From the NCBI GenBank assembly GCA_002315455.1, contig DCGG01000165.1, forward strand, positions 382 through 5,852: 5,471 bases of DNA. The letters run 5' to 3'. Shown here in pieces: positions 1 through 5,471 of the stretch (position 1 is its first letter; the number at the start of each line of letters is the position of its first letter). The position numbers and the translations under genes are program-made. Source of the stretch: Lentisphaeria bacterium UBA1784 (GTDB lineage Bacteria > Verrucomicrobiota > Lentisphaeria > Victivallales > Victivallaceae). The notes beneath the pieces are model-generated. The model saw only the letters and a program-made list of their open reading frames with translations, had not been told where the DNA came from and did no database searches.

Positions 1-1957
1 AAAACCACCTTGTGCGAGCAGATCCTTTTCAAGGCGGGAGCCATTGCCAGACCGGGAACGGTCGAAGGCAAAAATACGGTTTCCGACTTCATGAATGATG
101 AGCACGAGCGCGGATCGAGCATCTGGGCGTCTCTCTGCAGCTGTAATTGGAACGGAAAACAGCTTTTCTTTGTCGATACCCCCGGATACAGCGAATTTCT
201 GGGGCAGATGGTCGGCGCCGTCCGCGCCTGTGACGCCGCGCTGGTCGTCGTCGATGCCGTCGACGGTCCGCAGATTGGGACCGCCCGCGCCTGGAAAGCC
301 GCCCGCGAACGCGGAGTGCCGCGTTTCGGCTTCGTCAACCGCATCGACAAGGAACGCGCCGATTTCGACGCGACCATTGAGCAGATGCGCAAGAATCACG
401 GCAAAAACGTGGTGATCCCGCTCTACTGGCCGCTCGGCAAAGAGGCGAAGTTTTCGAAAGATCGTCAGCGTCTTCGAGCCCAATCCCCCGGCGGAGATCG
501 CGGATCAGATCGCGGAGTGCCGTCAGCTGTGGACCGATGCCATCGCCGAAACCGATGACGAGCTGATGATGCGCGTGCTCGACGGCGGAGAACTGACCGA
601 AGAGGAGATCAAAACCGGTCTGCGCAAGAGCGTCCTTTCGGGCAAGACCATCCCGGTCGTTCCCGGCAGTGCGGTCACCGGTGTCGGCGTCGATGAACTG
701 CTCGCCATGATAGACACGATGTTCCCGACTCCGTTCGAGTACGCGACGGTCGACGGCGCCGATCTGGAGATCAGCGAGACCGGCGACGCCCTCGGCGTCT
801 GCTTCATGGGACTCAACGACCAGTTCACCGGACAGCTTTCCTTCGTCCGTGTGATTTCCGGAACGTTCCGCGGTGATGTCGATGTCAGCAATCTGACGAC
901 CGGGACCAAGGAGCGTTTCGGTTCGATGTTCGTGATGAGCGGCAAGAACCAGACCCCGGTTTCCGAAGCTCAGCCCGGTATGCTGATCGCCGTCGCAAAA
1001 CTCAAGGACACCCATATCGGCGATACCGTTTCGACCAATCCGTCGGCGCGGAAACTCCCGGGTGTCGAGCCGCCGAAACCGGTCACCTTCTACGCGGTCT
1101 CGGCGCAGAAGTCGGGCGATGACGACAAGATCGTCACCGGACTCAACAAGATCCTCGAATGCATGCCTTCGGTCCATCTCGAGCGCAATACGGAAACTCA
1201 TGAACTGCTGCTCTGCGGCATGGGCGACCAGCAGCTTGCGATCGTCAACCGCCGTCTGAAGGAACAGTTCAAGGTCGAAGCGGTGCTCTCGACTCCGAAG
1301 GTCGCCTACCGCGAAACGATCACGGGCGCGGGCGATGGACACTACCGTCACAAAAAGCAGACCGGCGGCGCCGGACAGTTCGCCGAAGTGTTTCTGCGGG
1401 TCTCACCCAACATCAACGGATACGAATTCTCCAACGAAGTCGTCGGCGGCACCATCCCGAAGAACTTCATCCCGGCGGTGGAAAAGGGCGTGCAGGAGGT
1501 CTTGGCCTCCGGTCCGCTGGTGGGCTGCACCGTGGAAAACATCCGGGTCGCCGTCTATGACGGCAAGTATCACCCGGTGGACTCCAACGAAATGGCCTTC
1601 AAGATCGCCGGACGCATGGCCTTCCGCGAGGCCATCGGTCAGGCCAAGCCGGTCCTGCTGGAGCCGGTCATGAAGGTCGACATCATGATCCCGGACACCT
1701 ACTTGGGCGACATCACCGGCGATCTGAACCACAAACGCGGCCGGGTCCTCGGAATGTCCGCAGAGGAAGGTCTTCAGATCGTGCAGGCGGAGGTCCCGCT
1801 TGCAGAAATGGCCCGTTACGCCACCGAACTGCGGAGCATGACACAGGGGCGCGGCTCCTTCGAGATGGAGTTCGCCCGCTATGAGCAGGTCCCGCCCAAC
1901 GTGGCCAATGAGGTCATCGCCAAACATCAGGCTGAGGTCGAGAAGGACAAGGAGTGA
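1..1957 (+). CDS. fusA: Elongation factor G, EF-G2-like paralogue; 5'-partial and frameshifted
   Basis: GTPase that in this family drives tRNA-mRNA translocation or ribosome recycling. The window opens in the P-loop (K-T-T-L at 1-12), so about 20 N-terminal residues are missing. Seen in order: switch I RGSSI (109-123), G3 DTPGY (175-189), G4 NRID (337-348), G5-like SAVTG (about 669-683), domain II (about 785-1035), domain III (about 1080-1300), domain IV with RHKKQTGGAGQF (1346-1381) and the tip loop YHPVDSNEMAF (from 1568), and domain V to the TGA at 1955-1957. Frame 1 is correct up to about 450 (ends ...PLGKEAKFSK) and would stop at 556-558. Frame 2 is correct from about 461 (IVSVFEPNPP...) onward, so one extra base lies at 451-460. 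A gene caller would split this into a fragment ending at 558 and one starting at ATG 566. DTPGY in place of DTPGH and the RHKKQ motif point to the EF-G2-like branch rather than canonical EF-G. Family identity is sure; paralogue assignment is moderate. Confidence 0.93.
451..460 (+). other. Apparent +1 frameshift site in the EF-G gene
   Basis: The reading frame of the EF-G homologous sequence moves from frame 1 to frame 2 within TTTTCGAAAG. Removing one T of TTTT gives ...KEAKFRKIVSVF, and removing one base of AAAG gives ...KEAKFSKIVSVF; both read on into the conserved downstream sequence with no loss of residues. The site lies between two short homopolymers, as expected for a sequencing or assembly indel. 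A genuine mutation or a programmed event cannot be excluded from one sequence. Confidence 0.8.
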
Positions 1958-1970
1958 GATTCGGCATCCT

Positions 1971-2022
1971 TCATCATCGAATACCGGGGGGAGGGGAGTC
2001 CCGCTTCCCGGGTTAATGATGA
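1971..2022 (+). other. Imperfect inverted repeat downstream of the EF-G gene
   Basis: TCATCAT at 1971-1977 is the exact reverse complement of ATGATGA at 2016-2022. An inner G-rich/C-rich pair, CCGGG at 1984-1988 against CCCGG at 2007-2011, can extend the fold. It lies 13 nt after the EF-G stop codon and upstream of the strong terminator hairpin. No U-tract follows. It may be a 3'-end mRNA structure or chance; function unknown. Confidence 0.3.
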
Positions 2023-2056
2023 TAGACTTCCGATGAAGAGTTGATCTATAGCAATA

Positions 2057-2098
2057 GAACGCCCTCCGGTTTTGGCGCCGGAGGGCGTTCCTTTGTCT
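2057..2098 (+). terminator. Strong hairpin terminator between convergent EF-G and cysS genes
   Basis: GAACGCCCTCCGG (2057-2069) pairs perfectly over 13 bp with CCGGAGGGCGTTC (2078-2090), with an 8-nt loop. The pyrimidine-rich tail CTTTGTCT follows on the plus strand. It sits 99 nt past the EF-G stop, so it most likely ends that transcript. On the minus strand, where it lies 64 nt after the cysS stop, the sequence after the stem is U-poor, so service to cysS as a bidirectional terminator is possible but weaker. Confidence 0.85.
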
Positions 2099-2154
2099 CG
2101 GTGTGAGAGTTGATCCACCAGCCTCTTTACAGAGTTATGGAACAGGGGAGGGAA

Positions 2155-3567
2155 TTACAGTTTCTTCAGCTTATAGACTCCGCCGGGAGCGTCCTCAATG
2201 GCGTATCCCAGTTTGCCGATCTCTGCCCGGAGCCGATCGCTCTCGGCAAAATTCTTCGCCTTCCGTGCGGCGGAACGGGCTTCTGCAAGGGAGACCACGT
2301 CCTCTGGGAACGCTTCAGCGGTCCTGACCTCATCCACGGCCAGCGCCCCCAACACCCGGTCGAAGTCCCGGAAGGCCGCCAGCACCGCCTGCGCTCCGGC
2401 CTGCGAGAGTGCACCTTCGTCGGCCAATTTGTTGGCACTGCGGGAAAGTTCGAAAAGAGCGGCAAGCGCGGCGGCGGTATTCAGATCGTCAGCCATGGCG
2501 TTTTTGAACTGCTCCTTGCGCTCCGCGATATTGGAAAAGATCTCGGAACCGTCTCCAGCAGCGGTGATACTCCGCATCCTGTCGAAAAGTTCTCCGAACT
2601 TGTTCAGCGTCTCCCGGGCTTGCGCGAGGGCATCGAAGGTGAAGTTCAGCTTCTTGCGGTAGTGGGCGCCGATCAGGACCCAGCGGATCTCGCGGCCGCT
2701 CCACCCCTTGCCCTGCAGGTCCCGCAGGGTGTAGAAGTTGCCAAGGGACTTGGACATCTTCTCGCCGTCCAGCATCAGATGCTCGCAGTGGAGCCAGTAG
2801 TTGACCCACTTCTTGCCGGTGGCGGCTTCGCTCTGGGCAATCTCGTCCTCGTGATGGGGGAACATATTGTCCACGCCGCCGGTGTGAATGTCGAAACTGG
2901 AACCGAGGTATTCGCTGGACATGGCGCTGCACTCGATATGCCATCCCGGACGGCCTTTCCCCCACGGGCTCTCCCAGAAAACGTCTCCGTCGGCCTCGTC
3001 CCAAGCCTTCCATAGCGCGAAGTCGGCAACGGCATCTTTGGCGTATTCATCGGTGTTGATGCGGACGCCGGCACGCTGGTTCTCCCGGTCGATCCGGGCC
3101 AACTTTCCGTAATCGGGGAACTTGGCGATGGAGAAGTAGATGCATTTGTCTTCCGCCTGATAGGCGATTCCCTTGTCCATGAGGATCTGAATCAAAGCGA
3201 TCATCTGCTTGATGTGATCCGTGGCGGCGGGATAGACTTCCGCAGGCTCGATGTTGAGGGTCTTGATGTCCTCGAAGAAGGCCTGCTTGTATTTGGCGGT
3301 GAACTCCCGCAGCGGCAACTTGGCGGCCCTGGAGTCGCGGATGGTCTTGTCGTCGACGTCGGTAAGGTTCATCACCTGCCGGACCTCGTAGCCGAAGTAC
3401 TCCAGCGTCCGCCGCAGGACGTCCTCGAAGGTGTAGGCCCGGAAGTTGCCGATGTGAGCGAAGTTATAAACCGTGGGACCGCAGGTGTACATCCCGACTT
3501 TTCCCGGTTGGATCGCGTGAAACGGCATGATCCGCCGCTCAAAAGTATTGAAGAATTGCAGTTCCAT
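2155..3567 (-). CDS. cysS: Cysteinyl-tRNA synthetase (CysRS), complete
   Basis: Cytosolic class I aminoacyl-tRNA synthetase that activates cysteine with ATP and charges tRNA-Cys. The protein is 470 aa, close to the usual roughly 460 aa. Visible signatures: CGPTVY (29-34), the HIGH-type ATP motif HIGN (38-41), WHIECSAM around 209-216, FPHHEDEIAQS (236-246) and the KMSKS loop (270-274). Zinc ligands by alignment to the E. coli enzyme are C29, C213, H238 and E242, all present with matching spacing. The C-terminal helical anticodon region (about 310-470) ends in a basic KLKKL. I chose ATG at 3567 because homology begins there (MELQFFNTF) and AAGAGG lies just upstream; the frame stays open 30 codons further, to 3657, but those residues are unrelated to the family and overlap the promoter. 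It converges on the EF-G gene and diverges from the aminomutase gene. No T-box-like leader is seen. Confidence 0.98.
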   Translation of the reverse strand: MELQFFNTFERRIMPFHAIQPGKVGMYTCGPTVYNFAHIGNFRAYTFEDVLRRTLEYFGYEVRQVMNLTDVDDKTIRDSRAAKLPLREFTAKYKQAFFEDIKTLNIEPAEVYPAATDHIKQMIALIQILMDKGIAYQAEDKCIYFSIAKFPDYGKLARIDRENQRAGVRINTDEYAKDAVADFALWKAWDEADGDVFWESPWGKGRPGWHIECSAMSSEYLGSSFDIHTGGVDNMFPHHEDEIAQSEAATGKKWVNYWLHCEHLMLDGEKMSKSLGNFYTLRDLQGKGWSGREIRWVLIGAHYRKKLNFTFDALAQARETLNKFGELFDRMRSITAAGDGSEIFSNIAERKEQFKNAMADDLNTAAALAALFELSRSANKLADEGALSQAGAQAVLAAFRDFDRVLGALAVDEVRTAEAFPEDVVSLAEARSAARKAKNFAESDRLRAEIGKLGYAIEDAPGGVYKLKKL

Positions 3568-3588
3568 AAAGCCTCTTTTCCGGTTTCC

Positions 3589-3612
3589 GTTCCGGGAGAT
3601 CATCGCCGGAAC
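3589..3612 (-). promoter_or_regulatory. Hairpin in the cysS 5' leader
   Basis: GTTCCGG (3589-3595) and CCGGAAC (3606-3612) are perfect 7-bp arms around a 10-nt loop. The hairpin falls between the predicted cysS promoter and the start codon at 3567, about 21 nt upstream of the ATG. It could stabilise the leader or modulate translation. It is not a T-box (no conserved T-box bulge sequence) and no terminator-like U-tract follows. Function is inferred only. Confidence 0.3.
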
Positions 3613-3638
3613 AATTTGAGTGACATTCCACACCATAT

Positions 3639-3667
3639 AATTTACATGCTCGCGCACGCGATTTCAA
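3639..3667 (-). promoter_or_regulatory. cysS: Sigma70-like promoter for cysS
   Basis: On the minus strand, -35 TTGAAA (3662-3667) and -10 TAAATT (3639-3644) are separated by exactly 17 nt. Transcription would start near 3632 and give a leader of about 65 nt before the ATG at 3567. The boxes lie in a locally AT-richer stretch between two GC-rich genes. Confidence 0.6.
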
Positions 3668-3729
3668 ATCAAAAACGGCAGGGCAGGGAGGTTCCGGGCG
3701 GAAATACGCCTTATACACCTGACTTTCGG

Positions 3730-3758
3730 TTGAAAACAGCAGGATTTCAGGTTATATT
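3730..3758 (+). promoter_or_regulatory. kamA: Sigma70-like promoter for the aminomutase gene
   Basis: -35 TTGAAA (3730-3735) and -10 TATATT (3753-3758) are separated by 17 nt. The expected start of transcription, near 3765, leaves a leader of about 37 nt before the ATG at 3802, which supports that start codon over any upstream one in the same open frame. Confidence 0.65.
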
Positions 3759-3801
3759 TGACGGCGACAACAGATCCGCTTTATGGAAATTTTTTCGAGC
3801 A

Positions 3802-4863
3802 ATGGAACGGTGGCAAAAAATCCTGCAGTCAGCGGTCTCCGACCCGGCTGTGATCGCAAAGAAGTTTCAACTTCCCGAAGATACCCTGCGCCGGGTGGCC
3901 GGAACATTCCGGTTTCGCGTGACGAAACATTTTCTCTCCCTAATCAAGGAGAAGGGCGACGGGATATTCCGTCAATGCATTCCGGACCCCGCCGAGTTGG
4001 AGGACGATCCAGACTTGATGAAGGACCCGCTGGGGGAGGGGCCGCATGCGCTGGTCCCCGGCATCCTCGTGAAGCGTTATCCCGACCGTTGCATGCTCTT
4101 CGTCTCCGGAGAATGCGCCTCCTATTGCCGTTTTTGCACGAGAAAACGCAGGTTCGGACAGAAGATCGATTTCGATCCGGCCCGTGTGGAGGAGGGGATC
4201 GACTGCATCCGAAAACATCCTGAATTGCGGGACGTTCTGGTCTCCGGCGGAGATCCGTTTCTGCTGACGGACTCCCGGCTGGAATCAATTTTGCGGCGTT
4301 TGCGGGAGATCCCCCACGTGGAGATCATCCGCATCGGGACGCGGACGCCTTCCGTTCTCCCTGAGCGGATCACCGTGAAACTGGTACGGATGCTAAAAAA
4401 ATATCATCCGCTCTACGTCAACGTCCACGTCAACCATCCTGCGGAACTCGTTCCGAAATCCATCGCCGCGCTGGAACGTCTGGCCGATGCCGGAATTCCG
4501 CTTAGATGTCAGACGGTCCTGCTGAAGGGCGTCAACGATGATCCGGCGATCCTGAAGGAACTCTTACAGAAACTGCTGAAGGCCCGGGTCAAACCATATT
4601 ATCTTTTTCAATGCGATCTGGTCTATGGGACCCGGCACTTCCGAACTCCGCTTCAGCGCGGGATCGATCTGATCGACTCCCTGCAATGCTGGACGACTGG
4701 CATGGCGGTCCCACGGTTCATGGTGGACCTCCCCGGCGGCTTTGGGAAAGTCGGGTTCTCTCCGGAACACCGGATCGGTTCCGACGGCCGGATCATCCAT
4801 TTCAGAAACTACCGCGGCGAACTCTGCGACTATCGCGACGTCCCGGAAGAAGTGCCCGAATAG
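3802..4863 (+). CDS. kamA: KamA/EpmB-family radical SAM lysine 2,3-aminomutase, short form
   Basis: Radical SAM, PLP-dependent enzyme predicted to turn L-lysine into beta-lysine. The protein is 353 aa; clostridial KamA is about 416 aa and E. coli EpmB 342 aa. The [4Fe-4S] motif is C105-x3-C109-x2-C112, followed by TRKRR. SGGDP (148-152) and RIGTRTPSVLPERIT (177-191) are typical of the family. By alignment to C. subterminale KamA (constant offset of about 20-21), R114 matches the carboxylate-binding Arg, D272 and D309 match the two Asp that hold the lysine side-chain amine, and K316 in PGGFGK is the PLP lysine. The C-terminal arm with the Cys zinc ligands is absent, and the position of its partner Cys (KamA C268) is Asp here. 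The start at 3802 is preceded by no clear Shine-Dalgarno, but it fits the promoter at 3730-3758 and the onset of homology (WQKIL). Roles in the family are beta-lysylation of EF-P, beta-lysine osmolyte synthesis or lysine catabolism; no partner gene is visible to decide. Confidence 0.93.
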   Translation: MERWQKILQSAVSDPAVIAKKFQLPEDTLRRVAGTFRFRVTKHFLSLIKEKGDGIFRQCIPDPAELEDDPDLMKDPLGEGPHALVPGILVKRYPDRCMLFVSGECASYCRFCTRKRRFGQKIDFDPARVEEGIDCIRKHPELRDVLVSGGDPFLLTDSRLESILRRLREIPHVEIIRIGTRTPSVLPERITVKLVRMLKKYHPLYVNVHVNHPAELVPKSIAALERLADAGIPLRCQTVLLKGVNDDPAILKELLQKLLKARVKPYYLFQCDLVYGTRHFRTPLQRGIDLIDSLQCWTTGMAVPRFMVDLPGGFGKVGFSPEHRIGSDGRIIHFRNYRGELCDYRDVPEEVPE

Positions 4864-4941
4864 GATATAATAGACGAGAGATATAGAATAGCCCCTCCGT
4901 TCGTAATCCATTCAGCGAATCATCGTGTCCGTCATACCATG

Positions 4942-4959
4942 TGGCGGTCACGCCATTTT
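4942..4959 (+). terminator. Weak terminator candidate after the aminomutase gene
   Basis: TGGCG (4942-4946) pairs with CGCCA (4951-4955) around a GTCA loop and is followed directly by TTTT (4956-4959). The stem is only 5 bp and lies about 80 nt past the stop codon. A competing hairpin, GCCA-TTT-TGGC, overlaps its 3' side. Confidence 0.35.
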
Positions 4960-4996
4960 GGCAGCCGTTTTTCCATACATGTAATGTCGCATAATA

Positions 4997-5021
4997 TATG
5001 TTATGTTAAGTTAATAACATA
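4997..5021. repeat. 8-bp inverted repeat in AT-rich spacer
   Basis: TATGTTAT (4997-5004) and ATAACATA (5014-5021) are exact reverse complements around a 9-nt centre. The symmetry resembles an operator or a small hairpin. No adjacent regulator gene is present, and AT-rich DNA produces such palindromes by chance fairly often. Confidence 0.4.
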
Positions 5022-5036
5022 AACAAAAGGGCAGGT

Positions 5037-5073
5037 GTTGATTCATAAAATATTACCTGTCAATGGAATCAAC
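5037..5073. repeat. 8-bp inverted repeat with long loop
   Basis: GTTGATTC (5037-5044) and GAATCAAC (5066-5073) are exact reverse complements with 21 nt between them. A second pair, CAGGT (5032-5036) and ACCTG (5055-5059), interleaves with it, so the two could pair as alternatives or as a pseudoknot-like fold if transcribed. It lies about 70 nt upstream of the repeat array. Confidence 0.4.
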
Positions 5074-5144
5074 TGAAATCAAAATCGCATTGTTAATAAG
5101 TTGACAACAGATTAACAGCCATTAAGTAGGTTAAACAATGTCTT

Positions 5145-5309
5145 TCGGCACCAGGGTGAGAAAATGAACAAAAAACGTTGCTTTTCCTGCGACAGCGCAA
5201 TCAGAGGGAAAATGTGTCCTTGCACCAGTTTTTCCTGCGACAGCACAATCAGTCGGCACCAGGGTGAGAAAATGAACAAAAAACGTTGCTTTTCCTGCGA
5301 CAGCGCAAT
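5145..5309 (+). repeat. 57-bp perfect direct repeat, copies at 5145-5201 and 5253-5309
   Basis: The segment from TCGGCACCAGGGTGAG through the end of the 20-bp core is identical in both copies, 108 bp apart. It marks a higher-order duplication inside the array. Because 108 is a multiple of three, both copies keep the same plus-strand reading frame, and both TGA triplets inside each copy fall outside the open frame 1. Perfect identity suggests a recent duplication or gene-conversion-like homogenisation. Confidence 0.9.
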
Positions 5310-5471
5310 GTACCGCATTTTTCCTGCGACAGCGCAATCAGAGGGAAAAATGTGTCCTTGCACCGCGCTTTTCCTGCGACAGCGCAATCAGAGGGGAAAA
5401 TGTGCCCTTGCACCGCGATTTTCCTGCGACAGCGCAATCAGAGGGGAAAATGTGCCCTTGCACCGCATTTT
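5164..5471 (+). other. Possible Cys-rich repetitive ORF across the array, 3'-open
   Basis: Frame 1 has no stop from 5116 to the window end. From ATG 5164 it reads MNKKRCFSCDSAIRGK, then MCPCTSFSCDSTI, then a second MNKKRCFSCDSA from 5272, with CxxC and CPC motifs recurring. GGGTGAG lies just upstream as a modest Shine-Dalgarno, and a 9-codon ORF from ATG 5138 ends in a TGA that overlaps this ATG. Against a gene: the common 50-bp unit has no plus-strand stop in any frame, so openness is cheap, and after the third core the periodicity breaks (29 and 50 are not multiples of three), so the peptide repeat is lost. I do not recognise a family. Probably non-coding, but it is the only continuously open frame here. 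Confidence 0.2.

Larger units (their letters stand above)
4864..5144. other. AT-rich intergenic spacer, no gene seen
   Basis: About 280 bases between the aminomutase stop and the repeat array. They are visibly AT-rich compared with the flanking genes. No ORF with family resemblance, no tRNA and no rRNA is apparent. The stretch contains a weak terminator candidate (4942-4959) and two 8-bp inverted repeats (4997-5021 and 5037-5073). A TTGACA hexamer at 5101-5106 lacks a convincing -10 at normal spacing. Confidence 0.6.
5145..5471. repeat. Complex tandem-repeat array with 20-bp core, open at the window edge
   Basis: The core TTTTCCTGCGACAGCGCAAT occurs at 5182, 5230 (one change, GCGC to GCAC), 5290, 5319, 5369 and 5419, and a seventh copy begins at 5468 and is cut off. 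Start-to-start distances are 48, 60, 29, 50, 50 and 49. The linker is usually 28-30 nt and nearly constant (CAGAGGGGAAAATG, then TGCCCTTGCACCGC). It is replaced by a longer GTGAGAAAATGAACAAA-type linker before core 1 and between cores 2 and 3, and is mostly deleted between cores 3 and 4. The core contains a TGCG-ACAG-CGCA mini-hairpin, the outer TTTTCC can pair with GGAAAA of the linker, and the linker holds GTGC-CCTT-GCAC. The linkers repeat too, which rules out CRISPR spacers. The origin may be replication slippage of a minisatellite; function unknown. Confidence 0.92.

Noticed and set aside
335..1351. Long minus-strand ORF (338 codons) opposite the EF-G gene
   Set aside because: It is antisense to conserved EF-G sequence, spans the frameshift, is rich in Arg/Asp/His as expected for an antisense frame of GC-rich DNA, and resembles no family.
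2110..3015. Plus-strand ORF of 301 codons opposite cysS
   Set aside because: Antisense shadow of well-conserved cysS sequence; no family resemblance and no ribosome binding site of note.
3214..3801. Upstream extension of the aminomutase frame by 196 codons
   Set aside because: Most of it is antisense to cysS, it would start upstream of the identified promoter, and homology to the family begins only near 3802.
3783..4223. ATG 3783 and its 146-codon frame
   Set aside because: Out of frame with the aminomutase and overlapping its conserved core; a shadow frame.
4866..4871. Perfect TATAAT just after the aminomutase stop
   Set aside because: The stretch 17 nt upstream is CCGGAA, with no resemblance to a -35 element, and no gene follows closely.
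5101..5106. Perfect TTGACA as a promoter for the array
   Set aside because: No acceptable -10 hexamer at 16-18 nt (TAAGTA or AAGTAG there); kept only as a note in the spacer entry.
5112..5437. Minus-strand ORFs of 62-91 codons through the array
   Set aside because: They recycle the same three short peptides (CAVAGK, ALSQEK, RCRRK) because the repeat length is not a multiple of three; TTG-type starts and no family resemblance.
5182..5438. Strand of a hypothetical RNA inferred from hairpin-preserving changes in the units
   Set aside because: The GTGC to GTGT change keeps a G-U pair only on the plus strand, but the GCGC to GCAC change in core 2 keeps one only on the minus strand, so the two hints conflict.
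5182..5471. CRISPR array
   Set aside because: The sequences between the cores are themselves repeated and vary in length (9 to 40 nt), and no cas gene is in the window.

Overview
The window holds three recognisable bacterial housekeeping-type genes followed by an AT-rich spacer and a tandem-repeat array that runs off the right edge. The genes are GC-rich with strongly G/C-ending codons. No rRNA, tRNA, transposase, phage or defence gene is visible. The organism is a bacterium. A Lentisphaerota/Verrucomicrobiota-type genome is my guess from the overall flavour of the proteins, with low confidence, because nothing here is diagnostic.

Layout: (1) 1-1957, plus strand: the 3' part of an elongation factor G gene of the EF-G2-like type. 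It is cut by the left edge inside the P-loop (it begins K-T-T-L) and carries an apparent one-base frameshift at about 451-460. (2) 1958-2154: convergent intergenic space with a very strong hairpin terminator at 2057-2090. (3) 2155-3567, minus strand: complete cysS, cysteinyl-tRNA synthetase, with all catalytic and zinc-binding signatures. (4) 3568-3801: divergent intergenic region with a good sigma70-like promoter in each direction, each TTGAAA with a 17-nt spacer. (5) 3802-4863, plus strand: a complete, short KamA/EpmB-family radical SAM lysine 2,3-aminomutase that keeps its FeS, PLP and lysine-binding residues but lacks the zinc site and C-terminal arm of clostridial KamA. (6) 4864-5144: AT-rich non-coding DNA with two 8-bp inverted repeats. 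(7) 5145-5471: an array built on a 20-bp core repeated six times, with the start of a seventh, joined by two alternating linker types. One plus-strand frame stays open from 5116 to the window end and would encode a Cys-rich repetitive peptide starting at ATG 5164.

The three genes do not form an operon: the first two converge and the last two diverge. Thematically they touch translation: EF-G acts on the ribosome, CysRS charges tRNA, and KamA-family enzymes can supply (R)-beta-lysine for EF-P modification. No efp or epmA gene is in view, so that link is inference. The window starts inside a gene and ends inside a repeat array, which would fit a contig ending at an unresolved repeat.

The least explained part is the array at 5145-5471. 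I do not recognise it as a named system, and it is not a CRISPR array.
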